A DNA stretch of 64,000 nucleotides from Eshraghiella sp045129695 (GTDB lineage: Bacteria; Bacillota; Clostridia; Lachnospirales; Lachnospiraceae), in the NCBI GenBank assembly GCA_045129695.1, contig JBGVJZ010000037.1:71412-135411 (forward strand), given 5' to 3'. Positions 33,237 to 42,085 of the stretch are shown one piece after another. Every line of letters begins with the position of its first letter. The stretch's first letter is position 1. The notes below the pieces were generated by a model. The model was not told the DNA's origin and ran no database searches. It saw only the letters and a program-made list of their open reading frames with translations. A program made the position numbers and the translations under genes.

Positions 33237-33785
33237 GTGCCAACAAAATCGAATAACACAGGCGGCCGTGGCGGAAAGCGTCCGGGTGCAGGTCGTAAGC
33301 CGAAAGCCACACTTGAAAAGGCTCAAAACGGCAACCCCGGCGGTCGCAAACTTACGATGTTAGATATCCCAGATGTGGAAGGGATACAGATGCCAAAGCC
33401 GAATGAACTGCTTAGTGCAAAGCAGCGTGACGGTACGGAACTGAGAGCCAAGCAGATTTATGAAGATACCTGGAACTGGCTCAATTCTATCGGCTGTGCG
33501 GGTTATGTTTCTCCGCAGACCATTGAGCGTTATGCCATGTGCGTGGCAAGATGGCTTCAATGCGAGGAGATGACCAACGAACTTGGATTTTTATCAAAAC
33601 ATCCGACAACCGGAAAACCCGTCACTTCACCGTTTATCAATATCGGCATCAACTACATGAACCAGGCCAGTAGGCAGTGGGATAACATCATGCAAATTGT
33701 AAAAGAAAACTGTTCCGTGGATTTCTCCGGTACTAATCCGAATGATGACCTGGAACGATTATTGCACCAGAGAAAGGGGTTCTAA
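33237..33785 (+). CDS. Phage terminase small subunit, P27 family
   Basis: 182 aa from a GTG start (AAGGCGG upstream). The N-terminus is a basic, Gly-rich tail (GGRGGKRPGAGRKPKATLEKAQ), then a helical body with YEDTWNWLNSIGCAGYVSPQTIERYAMCVARWLQCEE as in P27 small terminases. It recognises phage DNA for packaging and recruits TerL. Unusually, the large subunit lies 5.6 kb downstream, beyond a methylation cluster. Confidence 0.88.
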   Translation: MPTKSNNTGGRGGKRPGAGRKPKATLEKAQNGNPGGRKLTMLDIPDVEGIQMPKPNELLSAKQRDGTELRAKQIYEDTWNWLNSIGCAGYVSPQTIERYAMCVARWLQCEEMTNELGFLSKHPTTGKPVTSPFINIGINYMNQASRQWDNIMQIVKENCSVDFSGTNPNDDLERLLHQRKGF

Positions 33786-33787
33786 TT

Positions 33788-34570
33788 ATGATTGAAAAAG
33801 TAAATCCGAGCCATCCGGATAAGGTGGCAGACAGAATTGCAGGAGCCATTGTGGATTTGGCTTATGCAAATGACAGCAATCCGAAAATCGCAGTGGAGGT
33901 TTTAATCGGTCACGGTGTATGCCATACCATCATCGAAACTACTGCTGATTTGGATAAAGCAGATATTATCCGCATCGTGCATCGTATCGCAGGTGTGATG
34001 GATACGGACATTGTTATCGTTCCCCAGGATAAGCATCTGACAGGCAATCAGAAAAACGGTGTCCGTTGCGGTGATAACGGCATTTTTAAGGGTATGCCTT
34101 TGACTCCGGAGCAGAAGGAGCTTTCCCGCATTGCCCGTGATATTTATGGCAGATGCCCTTATGACGGAAAGTACATCAAGGACGGCACTCGCCTGATCAT
34201 CTGCCAGAGCAATGTAAAAACAGAAGATTTGCAGATGCTTTTTACCGATGCAGAAATCAATCCTCTCGGTGACTGGACAGGCGGTACGGATGTAGATACA
34301 GGAGCAACCAATCGCAAACTCGGTTCTGATATGGCAGACTCCGTTACCGGAGGAGGTCTGCATGGCAAAGACCTCTCCAAGGCAGATGTGTCCGTAAACA
34401 TTTATGCGTTCCTTAAAGCACAGGAAACAGGACACCCGGTAGAACTTTGCTGTGCTATCGGTGATGCAGAAATTGATGGTATTCCTTATTCCGAAGTTGT
34501 AGCCATTGCAGGAGCGTTTATTCAGAAAATTGGCGGTTTTGAAAAGTTTGCTGAATGGGGTCTGTATTAA
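33788..34570 (+). CDS. Phage S-adenosylmethionine synthetase, compact MetK
   Basis: A 260-aa MetK homologue; cellular MetK is about 390 aa. Recognisable parts are HPDKVADRIAGAI (ATP/methionine site, H9-D11-K12), DNGIFKGMP, the NPLGDWTGGTDVDTGATNRKLGSDM loop region, GGGLHGKDLSKADVSVNIYA (the GGGAFSGKD equivalent) and CCAIGDAEIDGIP. So the active-site motifs are kept while connecting segments are shortened. It should make SAM from methionine and ATP. The next two genes are SAM-using DNA methylases, which suggests a self-supplied methylation module. Confidence 0.85.
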   Translation: MIEKVNPSHPDKVADRIAGAIVDLAYANDSNPKIAVEVLIGHGVCHTIIETTADLDKADIIRIVHRIAGVMDTDIVIVPQDKHLTGNQKNGVRCGDNGIFKGMPLTPEQKELSRIARDIYGRCPYDGKYIKDGTRLIICQSNVKTEDLQMLFTDAEINPLGDWTGGTDVDTGATNRKLGSDMADSVTGGGLHGKDLSKADVSVNIYAFLKAQETGHPVELCCAIGDAEIDGIPYSEVVAIAGAFIQKIGGFEKFAEWGLY

Positions 34571-34581
34571 GGAGGTCGCGT

Positions 34582-35847
34582 ATGGGAAGAACAACGACTC
34601 AAATGAAATTAGTGTCCATTTCAAAACTGGTACCGTATGTAAATAATGCCCGCACCCATTCTCCGGAGCAGATTATGAAGCTCCGTTCCTCCCTCCGTGA
34701 GTTCGGCTTCATCAATCCTGTCATTATTGATAAGGAGTTCGGTATCATTGCCGGACACGGCCGTGTGATGGCAGCCAAGGAGGAAGGCATCGATGAGGTG
34801 CCTTGCGTCTTTGTGGATTATCTTACCGAGGCACAGAAAAAAGCATACATCCTTGCCGACAACCGCATGGCACTTGACGCAGGTTGGGATGAAGAAATGT
34901 TAAAGATTGAAATTGAGTCTCTGCAGGGCATGGATTTTGATATCGGTCTTGCAGGCTTTGACGATGATGAAATCGCAGACCTCTTTTCCGGAGATGATAA
35001 ATCCGATGTGGAAGAGGACGATTTCGATTTAAGTGACGCATTGGAAAAGGCGGCTTTTGTCGAAAAAGGTGATGTGTGGACGGTGGGCAGACACCGACTT
35101 ATGTGTGGTGATGCCACCAATCCCGATGACGTTGCCACCCTTATGGATGGTAAGAAAGCCAATCTTGTGCTGACCGACCCTCCGTACAATGTAGCCTTTG
35201 AAAGTTCCGATGGTCTGTCTATTAAAAACGATAAGATGGCAAGCGAGAAGTTTTATGAATTTCTGTTATCGGCATTTCAGAATATGGCTGCCCACCTGGA
35301 AAAAGGCGGTGCCGCTTATGTGTTCCACGCTGACACGGAAGGTCTTAATTTCCGTAAGGCATTTATCGATGCAGGCTTTCACCTTTCCGGCTGTTGCATT
35401 TGGGTCAAGAACTCCCTGGTACTTGGCAGAAGTGATTATCAGTGGCAGCACGAACCAGTTCTTTACGGTTTCCTTCAGAACGGCAAGCACTATTGGAGCA
35501 AGAATGCAGGAAGAAGTCAGACCACCATCTGGAACTTCGATAAGCCGAAGAAAAATAAAAACCATCCGACTTCCAAGCCTCTCGACCTGCTTGCCTACCC
35601 GATTGGAAACTCAAGCCGTGAGAATTCTATCGTGGTGGATACCTTCGGTGGCAGCGGGTCAACGTTGATGGCTTGCGAGAGAACCAACCGTATCTGCCAT
35701 ACGATGGAACTGGATGAAAAGTACGCATCGGTTATTCTCCGCAGATATGTGGAAGATACGGGTGATGCAGACGGTGTCTTTGTTATCCGTGACGGTGTGC
35801 AGATACCTTATGCCGACCTTGTGAAGGAGGTTGGTGCAGATGAATAA
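34582..35847 (+). CDS. ParB-N domain / DNA N4-N6 methyltransferase fusion
   Basis: 421 aa from the ATG at 34582 (AAGGAGG upstream). Residues 1-95 are a ParB/Spo0J N-terminal-like domain (LVPYVNNARTHSPEQIMKLRSSLREFGFINPVIID, then GIIAGHGRVMAAKE). After an acidic linker comes a beta-class methylase with catalytic D199PPY202 first and SAM motif VVDTFGGSGSTLMACE near the C-terminus. It methylates adenine N6 or cytosine N4. This fusion is frequent in phages and may mark phage DNA against host restriction. Confidence 0.92.
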   Translation: MGRTTTQMKLVSISKLVPYVNNARTHSPEQIMKLRSSLREFGFINPVIIDKEFGIIAGHGRVMAAKEEGIDEVPCVFVDYLTEAQKKAYILADNRMALDAGWDEEMLKIEIESLQGMDFDIGLAGFDDDEIADLFSGDDKSDVEEDDFDLSDALEKAAFVEKGDVWTVGRHRLMCGDATNPDDVATLMDGKKANLVLTDPPYNVAFESSDGLSIKNDKMASEKFYEFLLSAFQNMAAHLEKGGAAYVFHADTEGLNFRKAFIDAGFHLSGCCIWVKNSLVLGRSDYQWQHEPVLYGFLQNGKHYWSKNAGRSQTTIWNFDKPKKNKNHPTSKPLDLLAYPIGNSSRENSIVVDTFGGSGSTLMACERTNRICHTMELDEKYASVILRRYVEDTGDADGVFVIRDGVQIPYADLVKEVGADE

Positions 35848-37657
35848 GAAACCTATGACCCTCGGTAGCCTGTTTGACGGCTCCGGGGGATTTCCTTTGG
35901 GAGGCTTGATTTCTGGTATAACCCCTCTGTGGGCATCGGAAGTTGAGCCTTTTCCTATTCGTGTAACTAGTAAGCGTATCCCTCAGATGAAGCACTTGGG
36001 TGATATTTCAACTATCAACGGTGCGGAGGTTGAACCCGTGGACATTATCACATTCGGCAGTCCCTGCCAGGATATGAGTGTGGCGGGAAAACGTAGCGGT
36101 CTTGATGGTGAGCGTTCCTGCCTGTTCTACGAAGCAATCCGAATCGTAAAAGAAATGAGGTGTAAAACCAATGGTGAGTATCCAAGATACATCGTGTGGG
36201 AAAACGTCCCCGGTGCTTTCTCCTCCAATGCCGGAGAAGATTTCAAAGCCGTCCTCGAAGCTGTCGCATCCGTCAAAGGTGACTATGCTGTCCCTCATCC
36301 TCCAAAAGGAAAATGGACAGGTGCAGGAGAAATCATGGGAGATGGTTTCAGTATCGCCTGGAGATGCGTTGACGCGCAGTTTTGGGGAGTTCCCCAAAGA
36401 AGAAGACGTATCTATCTTGTCGCAGATTTTAATGGTGGGTGTGCCGGAAAAATATTATTTGAGTCAGAAGGCCTGTTTAGGAATCTTGAAACGAGCCGAT
36501 GCCCGTGGAAAAGAACTGCCGGAACTTTTGAAGAAAGCACTCCTGCGACAGGCATCGTCTTAAACGACCAAGGCGGCAACCGTATGGATGTCACCGATGA
36601 TGTGACCTGCACCCTTCGTGCCGAAGCACATCATCCGCCTTGTGTTATGGAGTCTGCAGGATTTTGCACGGAACACTCTGCCGACAGCCGTGGCATTGGC
36701 TATGAAACAGAAAAATCTCCAACACTTAGAGCAGGAGTCGTTCCTGCAACTGTATATGAAAATCACTCACAGGATACCCGATATGTGGGTCCCCTTGATG
36801 TAGCGCAGACCGTGGCAGCAACCTACGGCACTGGCGGAAACAATCAGCCGTTTGTGGTAGAGCCGACTGCTTTCGGTGTCTGCTCCAAGGACAGCAATGC
36901 CATGAAATCAGCCAATCCCAACAGTGGTTTTTATAAGGCAGATACTTCACGAACCCTTGACGGCAACGGTGGGAATCCTACCTGCAATCAGGGCGGCATC
37001 GCTATTGTGGAAGGCAACGGCTCTCGTCCTTCCCACCATGGTAACGGTTATGCCGAAAGTGATGTCATGTACACCTTGAACACCGTAGACCGCCACGCCG
37101 TTGTCTATGCCATCGACCGTGAAAGTTATAACTGCGGTCAGAACTTCGCAAGGAATATGGGTATCAGTGATGAGGGTGTCAATTCTACACTGAAAGCCAC
37201 GGGACCCGATGCGGTTGCCGTTCCCACCTACTCAAGCAGTAAGGCATCGTTCTTTACTTCTGCAGAAGAGGAACTTGCCAACACTTTAGTAGCTACGGAT
37301 TACAAAGACCCTCCGCTTGTCAACGATACTGATGCGGATCTGGAATACATTGTTCGTAGGCTGACACCTACGGAATGTGCAAGGCTCCAGGGATTTCCGG
37401 ATTGGTGGTGCGCTGACCTTGGTGAGAAACTTCCTTCTGAAGAGGAACTCACACGGTGGGCAGAAATCTTTGAAACACATCGTAAGATTGTGGGAACATC
37501 AAGCAAACCGAAAACACGGAAGCAGATATTCAAGTGGCTTCAGAACCCTCATTCCGATTCAGCGGAGTATAAGATGTGGGGCAACGGCGTGGCACTGCCC
37601 AATGTGGTGTATGTGCTGACAGGCATCGTGTACTATACACAAAATAAAGGGGTGTAA
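35840..37657 (+). CDS. Phage C5-cytosine DNA methyltransferase with large insertion
   Basis: 605 aa, about 200 more than a standard m5C methylase. Motif I is LGSLFDGSGGFPLGG, motif IV has catalytic C76 in FGSPCQDMSVAG, motif VI is E121NVPG, and motif VIII is GVPQRRRRIYLVA. A Gly/Asn-rich insertion of ~250 residues (about 240-490, with repeated TLRAEAHHPP / TLDGNGGNPTC / TLNTVDRHAVVY units) precedes the C-terminal LTPTECARLQGFP and WGNGVALP. The repeated units may form an extended target-recognition region. It overlaps the ParB-methylase gene by 8 bp. Confidence 0.9.
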   Translation: MNKKPMTLGSLFDGSGGFPLGGLISGITPLWASEVEPFPIRVTSKRIPQMKHLGDISTINGAEVEPVDIITFGSPCQDMSVAGKRSGLDGERSCLFYEAIRIVKEMRCKTNGEYPRYIVWENVPGAFSSNAGEDFKAVLEAVASVKGDYAVPHPPKGKWTGAGEIMGDGFSIAWRCVDAQFWGVPQRRRRIYLVADFNGGCAGKILFESEGLFRNLETSRCPWKRTAGTFEESTPATGIVLNDQGGNRMDVTDDVTCTLRAEAHHPPCVMESAGFCTEHSADSRGIGYETEKSPTLRAGVVPATVYENHSQDTRYVGPLDVAQTVAATYGTGGNNQPFVVEPTAFGVCSKDSNAMKSANPNSGFYKADTSRTLDGNGGNPTCNQGGIAIVEGNGSRPSHHGNGYAESDVMYTLNTVDRHAVVYAIDRESYNCGQNFARNMGISDEGVNSTLKATGPDAVAVPTYSSSKASFFTSAEEELANTLVATDYKDPPLVNDTDADLEYIVRRLTPTECARLQGFPDWWCADLGEKLPSEEELTRWAEIFETHRKIVGTSSKPKTRKQIFKWLQNPHSDSAEYKMWGNGVALPNVVYVLTGIVYYTQNKGV

Positions 37658-37756
37658 ATCTACAAACTTTCTCCCTTGTATTTTGAACATATTACTTGCT
37701 ATTTTGAGCCTTTAGAGTGATATATGTAGTACCGAAAATTAAAGGAGGTACTCACA

Positions 37757-38506
37757 ATGAGAATTCATTACAATGTTCCCGGTAAAAAACGCAAGGAACT
37801 GGCACAGACCATAGCCACATGGCTTGAGGCAGACTGCAGGTACAATGGAGTTCCCACCTGTGCATACGAAGTGGACTACTTCACAATCGACAAGGAAGGC
37901 AACCTGCTGTTTGACGATATGGCAGACAGCGAGGTCATCGAAAAACTTCTGGAGCATCTTTACGATGAGGGATTTGAAAGCGACATCTCAGAGTATGACA
38001 GCAAACAGCAAGAGCCTGTAATTTCCGAAGAAGAGCCGATGGAAGATTGCCCGCCGGATTACCTTACTCCTTCCGAAAACAAGCCACAGGGCGAAACGGT
38101 GGAACTTACGGTGGAGATTCCCCTTGATAAGGTTGCGGTCGGTAACCTTACAAATCTTCTGGATGCCAAGGGCAGCCTTATAAAGAAAGCCTTGGGCATT
38201 CCTGCAACGCCAATCGAAGTCGGAGAGGAAAGGATTTCCTTTCCTTGGTTCGAGAATGGTTTGGATGCAGATGAGGTCAAGGCTTATAGCCATTTCATTG
38301 CTGCCCTTTGTGAAATGAGTCGAAATCAGAAACGCATCAGTGCAACGGAAAAAGCAGTCGACAACGAGAAATACGCATTCCGCTGTTTTCTCCTTCGCCT
38401 CGGCTTTATCGGGAACGAATACAAGACCGAGAGAAAAATCCTGCTCCGCAATCTTTCCGGCAGCAGTGCTTTCAAAGGAGGTGCCAAGAATGAGATTTCC
38501 GAATAA
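37757..38506 (+). CDS. Conserved phage/ICE protein, unknown ('virulence-related' type)
   Basis: A 249-aa protein with AAAGGAGG before the ATG. The N-terminal ~80 residues form a compact domain (MRIHYNVPGKKRKELAQTIATWLEADCRYNGVPTCAYEVDYFTIDKEGNLLF). A Pro/Glu linker then leads to a C-terminal helical domain ending KYAFRCFLLRLGFIGNEYKTERKILLRNLSGSSAFK. Homologues are common in Lachnospiraceae mobile elements under the vague name 'virulence protein', without experiments I know of. It begins a run of small DUF genes ahead of TerL. Confidence 0.8.
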   Translation: MRIHYNVPGKKRKELAQTIATWLEADCRYNGVPTCAYEVDYFTIDKEGNLLFDDMADSEVIEKLLEHLYDEGFESDISEYDSKQQEPVISEEEPMEDCPPDYLTPSENKPQGETVELTVEIPLDKVAVGNLTNLLDAKGSLIKKALGIPATPIEVGEERISFPWFENGLDADEVKAYSHFIAALCEMSRNQKRISATEKAVDNEKYAFRCFLLRLGFIGNEYKTERKILLRNLSGSSAFKGGAKNEISE

Positions 38507-38879
38507 AGAAACGGTTGAGCGTGTAAGAAAAGCCTATCCCGTTGGATGCCGTGTGGAGCTTGTCCGAATGGACGATGAACAGGCTCCCCCGATCGGAACA
38601 AAGGGTACGGTCAGAGGTGTGGATGACACAGCCTCCATCATGGTTAGATGGGATACAGGCTCCGGATTGAATGTAGTGTACGGTGTCGATATTTGTCGAA
38701 AACTGGACGCAGTGTCCATTACCTGTTACGGTAGCACCGAGGTTTGGGATAGCAGAAAAGAGGCTGTCGACTTCTACCTTGGTGCCATTGCAGGGTCAGA
38801 GGGCAGTGAGTGTGAACGCTATACCAAGATTTACACCGAACTGCTTATGGGCAAGGAGGTCTGCAGCGATGAATACTAA
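38490..38879 (+). CDS. DUF4314 domain protein
   Basis: 129 aa from the ATG at 38490 (AAAGGAGG upstream), overlapping the previous gene by 17 bp. The first ~70 residues fit the DUF4314 small beta-barrel (YPVGCRVELVRMDDEQAPPIGTKGTVRGVDDTASIMVRWDTGSGLNVVYGVD). The C-terminal helical part (SRKEAVDFYLGAIAGSEGSECERYTKIYTELLMG) often occurs as an extra domain in phage versions. The function is unknown; the barrel could bind nucleic acid. Confidence 0.85.
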   Translation: MRFPNKETVERVRKAYPVGCRVELVRMDDEQAPPIGTKGTVRGVDDTASIMVRWDTGSGLNVVYGVDICRKLDAVSITCYGSTEVWDSRKEAVDFYLGAIAGSEGSECERYTKIYTELLMGKEVCSDEY

Positions 38880-39051
38880 AGTGAAAGAGCAGATTCTCGC
38901 CATCCGTGCCACAGGACGAACCAATATGTTTGATGTTCCAATGGTGCAGTACATTGCAAACCAGATGCATTTTTACGAATTGGTGGTGTACCTTGAGGAG
39001 TACCGAAAGGAATACACCCACTTCATTCTCACAGGCGAAACGGAGGACTGA
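38869..39051 (+). CDS. DUF5049 protein
   Basis: 60 aa from the ATG at 38869 (AAGGAGG upstream), overlapping the DUF4314 gene by 11 bp. It matches DUF5049 over its whole length (VKEQILAIRATGRTNMFDVPMVQYIANQMHFYELVVYLEEYRKEYTHFILTGE). A conserved companion of DUF4314 in Firmicutes phages; function unknown. Confidence 0.87.
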   Translation: MNTKVKEQILAIRATGRTNMFDVPMVQYIANQMHFYELVVYLEEYRKEYTHFILTGETED

Positions 39052-39053
39052 TT

Positions 39054-39293
39054 ATGTGGAAAGAAGGAACTATCGGCATACCGAAGAAAGCCGGCGGCTA
39101 CAAAGCAGTCCACTACTGGATTAAGGTTTATGAGGAAGGCAGCCAGTTTGGCATCAACGGCGGTAAAATCAGCAAGCTGATGCTGAAACTCGATGGCGAG
39201 ATTATTGCCAACTATGACAGAGGTTGGGATGTTGACCCCACAACCGAAGAAGCCAATCTTGCCCTTTGCATTTTACTGAACGAACACAATTAA
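39054..39293 (+). CDS. DUF7678-like small phage protein
   Basis: A 79-aa protein starting 2 bp after DUF5049. It reads as an antiparallel beta sheet plus helix (YKAVHYWIKVYEEGSQFGINGGKISKLMLKLDGEIIANYDRGWDVDPTTEEANLALCILL). Homologues accompany DUF5049 in Clostridia phages. Function unknown; the DUF number is from memory of the pattern. Confidence 0.75.
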   Translation: MWKEGTIGIPKKAGGYKAVHYWIKVYEEGSQFGINGGKISKLMLKLDGEIIANYDRGWDVDPTTEEANLALCILLNEHN

Positions 39294-39346
39294 AAATCCT
39301 GTAAAGGCAGGACGGAGCCGAGAGGCTCTGTTCCTCGTATACGCAA

Positions 39347-39378
39347 AGTCGCACCGAATATGGTGGCGGCTATTTTTT
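39347..39378 (+). terminator. Terminator-like hairpin before terL
   Basis: A stem AGTCGCACC / GGTGGCGGCT (one bulge, one G-T pair) followed by ATTTTTT, then ATGCC. Upstream in the same 110-bp gap are two smaller hairpins, TCCTG/CAGGA and GAGCC-GAGA-GGCTC. A six-codon mini-ORF (MPFLRR) starts at the T-run and stops 7 bp before the TerL start. Confidence 0.6.
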
Positions 39379-39405
39379 ATGCCATTTTTGAGGAGGTGAC
39401 GGCAT

Positions 39406-41010
39406 TTGAGAAAACTGAAAAACTATAAGCCAACCCGCTTTATGGCGGAGGGCAGCTATTATGATAAAGATGCCGCCGACCACGCAGTATGCTTTATCGA
39501 AAAATTCTGCTGTCACACTAAAGGCACATGGGATGGAAAACCCTTTGAACTGATTGACTGGCAGGAGCAGATTATCCGAGATATCTTCGGTGTCCTCAAA
39601 CCAAACGGATACAGGCAGTTCAACACAGCCTATATTGAAATTCCAAAGAAACAAGGTAAATCGGAACTGGCAGCGGCAGTGGCGCTGTATCTTTTATGTG
39701 CTGATTTTGAACCGGGTGCAGAGGTTTACGGCTGTGCTGCTGATAAAGACCAAGCACGAATCGTATTTGACGTTGCTTTAGAAATGGTAAGGCGAAGTCC
39801 TCTGCTTAAAAATAAGATGACCATCCAGGCAAGCCAGAAGACTATGACCTACAATCCTACGGGAAGTAAGTACAAGGCACTGTCTGCGGATGTGGCAAAT
39901 AAGCATGGTTTCAATACCCACGGTGTTATTTTTGATGAGCTGCATACCCAACCGAACAGAAAATTGTTTGATGTAATGACCAAGGGTTCCGGCGATGCAA
40001 GAATGCAGCCGCTTTATTTCCTGATCACAACGGCGGGAAATGATACACAGTCCATCTGTTATGAAACGCACCAAAAGGCAAAGGATATCATCGAAGGAAG
40101 AAAAGTGGACCCTACCTTCTACCCTGTGATTTATGGTGCAGAAGACGATGATGACTGGACAGACCCGGAAGTATGGAAGAAAGCCAATCCTTCCCTTGGT
40201 GTGACGGTTGGTATCGATAAGGTGCAGCAAGCCTGTGAACAGGCAAAGCAGAACCCCGGCGAAGAGAATGCATTCCGACAGTTAAGGCTAAATCAGTGGG
40301 TCAAGCAGGCTGTTCGTTGGATGCCGATGGCGGTTTGGGATGCCTGTGCATTTCCTACCGATAAATCGGAACTGGAAGGGCGTGTCTGCTACGGCGGTCT
40401 TGACCTTTCAAGTACAACGGATATCACTGCATTTGTGTTGGTGTTTCCGCCGGAAGATGAGGATGATAAATATATCATTCTGCCTTACTTCTGGATTCCG
40501 GAAGACAACATCGACCTGCGTGTGCGCCGTGACCATGTGCCGTATGACATTTGGGAGCGTCAGGACTTGCTTATGACTACCGAGGGCAATGTTGTCCATT
40601 ACGGATACATTGAGAAATTCATCGAGTCTTTGGGTGAGAAATATAACATCCGTGAAATTGCCTATGACCGTTGGGGCGCTGTGCAGATGGTACAGAACCT
40701 TGAAGGTATGGGATTTACGGTAGTACCTTTTGGGCAGGGATATAAGGATATGTCGCCTCCTACAAAGGAACTGATGAAACTTGCGATGGAGAAGAAACTG
40801 GCTCATGGCGGGCATCCTGTTCTTCGTTGGATGATGGATAACATCTACATCAAGACAGACCCTGCCGGAAATATCAAAGCAGATAAAGCCAAATCCACAG
40901 AGAAGATTGACGGTGCTGTTGCAACGATTATGGCACTTGACCGTGCGATTCGTTGTGGTAATAGCAATAGTGCCTCGGTTTATGATGACCGTGGAATTTT
41001 ATTTATTTAA
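39406..41010 (+). CDS. Phage terminase large subunit
   Basis: 534 aa from a TTG start with GAGGAGGTG ideally spaced. The ATPase half has a Walker A-like IPKKQGKSELAAA and Walker B VIFDELHTQ. The nuclease half has acidic residues in CYGGLDLSSTTDITAFVLV and near AYDRWGAVQM and TEKIDGAVATIMALDRA. It cuts concatemers and drives DNA into the prohead through the portal. The HK97-like class agrees with the capsid, portal and HNH genes. Confidence 0.95.
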   Translation: MRKLKNYKPTRFMAEGSYYDKDAADHAVCFIEKFCCHTKGTWDGKPFELIDWQEQIIRDIFGVLKPNGYRQFNTAYIEIPKKQGKSELAAAVALYLLCADFEPGAEVYGCAADKDQARIVFDVALEMVRRSPLLKNKMTIQASQKTMTYNPTGSKYKALSADVANKHGFNTHGVIFDELHTQPNRKLFDVMTKGSGDARMQPLYFLITTAGNDTQSICYETHQKAKDIIEGRKVDPTFYPVIYGAEDDDDWTDPEVWKKANPSLGVTVGIDKVQQACEQAKQNPGEENAFRQLRLNQWVKQAVRWMPMAVWDACAFPTDKSELEGRVCYGGLDLSSTTDITAFVLVFPPEDEDDKYIILPYFWIPEDNIDLRVRRDHVPYDIWERQDLLMTTEGNVVHYGYIEKFIESLGEKYNIREIAYDRWGAVQMVQNLEGMGFTVVPFGQGYKDMSPPTKELMKLAMEKKLAHGGHPVLRWMMDNIYIKTDPAGNIKADKAKSTEKIDGAVATIMALDRAIRCGNSNSASVYDDRGILFI

Positions 41011-41014
41011 CCCC

Positions 41015-41043
41015 TTGCACATTCTGATTATGTGTGCTAATAT
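41015..41043 (+). promoter_or_regulatory. Sigma-A-like promoter of the insert between terL and portal
   Basis: TTGCAC (41015-41020) and TAATAT (41038-41043) are 17 bp apart, in the AT-rich gap right after TerL. Together with the terminator at 42086, it makes the three small genes a separate transcription unit, the usual plan of a phage moron. Confidence 0.55.
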
Positions 41044-41089
41044 TAGATCACAAAATATTATACCACATTATCAGAAAGGGGTGTTGAGT

Positions 41090-41443
41090 ATGGCAGTAAC
41101 TGTCTCCGTTACATTAACTGATGAAGAATATGAGGAGGTTTTGGTTAAATCCAAAGCAATAGGTTTATCTGTTGCACAGTATGTAAAGAAGTATCCAATC
41201 TCAGTAGATGATTTTGATAGCAGATATTCATACCTTAAGGAACAGGCACTTTTACAGCCTGCAGGAGTTCCCTTTACGGTTATGTCTTTGTTTGATGATT
41301 GGGATACTATCCCACGAGGAGTAAAACTGTCGCTGGGAAGAAATTTTTATCATCTTGTAAAGAGGGAAACCCAAGAACTAATTCAGATAAAACCTGCGGG
41401 AAAAACAAGTTCCAATGTTCAGCTATATGTTAAGGAGGGATAA
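41090..41443 (+). CDS. RHH-like plus DUF1413 domain protein
   Basis: 117 aa from the ATG after AAAGGGG. Residues 1-35 (VTVSVTLTDEEYEEVLVKSKAIGLSVAQYVKKY) resemble a ribbon-helix-helix DNA-binding domain. Residues 55-115 fit DUF1413 (FTVMSLFDDWDTIPRGVKLSLGRNFYHLV, then KTSSNVQLY). Such proteins are widespread on mobile elements and may be regulators or antitoxin-like. Base composition is lower in GC than the structural genes on both sides. Confidence 0.75.
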   Translation: MAVTVSVTLTDEEYEEVLVKSKAIGLSVAQYVKKYPISVDDFDSRYSYLKEQALLQPAGVPFTVMSLFDDWDTIPRGVKLSLGRNFYHLVKRETQELIQIKPAGKTSSNVQLYVKEG

Positions 41444-41446
41444 TCG

Positions 41447-41677
41447 ATGCAACCAGATTATGTAAAAAGAAGAGTGGAGCGAGAAATTGTAGACACTATG
41501 AAAAAATATCCCGGTGGTCGAGATACAAGAAAACTTATATCAGAAGTATTGGGAAATCTTCAAAAAACTTACCCATCTCTTAACAGGTATCATGTTGCAG
41601 GTATGTTGGCTTGGATTCTCCAAAAGTATAATTTTTCATTAACTACACGCTATCCTGGATTTATGGTTAGTGTGTGA
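41447..41677 (+). CDS. Small protein of the terL-portal insert, unknown
   Basis: A 76-aa basic, helical protein starting 3 bp after the DUF1413 gene (AAGGAGG upstream). VKRRVEREIVDTMKKYPGGRDTRKLISEVLGNLQKTYPSLNRYHVAGMLAWILQKYNF resembles a winged-helix-like arrangement but no family is certain. The tight spacing suggests it acts with the RHH-like protein, possibly as a pair. Confidence 0.7.
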   Translation: MQPDYVKRRVEREIVDTMKKYPGGRDTRKLISEVLGNLQKTYPSLNRYHVAGMLAWILQKYNFSLTTRYPGFMVSV

Positions 41678-41703
41678 AACTAAAAATTCTGGAGGAATGT
41701 AAA

Positions 41704-42069
41704 ATGTTATATTCAGTTGATTCTATGAAATATGTAACAACACTGCCTCATGGCAAGGACTATGATAATTGGAAAAACCATATTTCTGATGCAGATTACG
41801 ACAAAGTGGTAGATGCCATTAACATCCTTGTTGATGCAAAAGAAATTAATACTGCTGGGTGGATGCCTGGTAGCAATTGGGATGGAACAGTGTATGAACC
41901 TCTATATTATGCTTGTGGGAAGAATCAAACTCAAGCGGGGATGTTTTTTGGATTGATTGTCTTTAAAACTCTTATGGAAAGAGAAGATAAAGTATGGGGA
42001 TTCGGTAGATACGGTGATATTAAAAGCATGACTTATTTTGTGCTTGATAATCCTCCACCTAAAAAGTAA
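41704..42069 (+). CDS. Third protein of the terL-portal insert, unknown
   Basis: 121 aa from the ATG at 41704, which has CTGGAGG upstream. No family recognised. The middle (DYDKVVDAINILVDAKEINTAGWMPGSNWDGTVYEPLYYACGKNQTQAGMFFGLIVFKTLMERE) is a mixed helix/strand domain, with one weakly hydrophobic segment unlikely to span a membrane. Low GC and AT-rich codons like its two neighbours. Possible lysogenic-conversion or exclusion function, unproven. Confidence 0.7.
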   Translation: MLYSVDSMKYVTTLPHGKDYDNWKNHISDADYDKVVDAINILVDAKEINTAGWMPGSNWDGTVYEPLYYACGKNQTQAGMFFGLIVFKTLMEREDKVWGFGRYGDIKSMTYFVLDNPPPKK

Positions 42070-42085
42070 ATAACTATTATGGATT

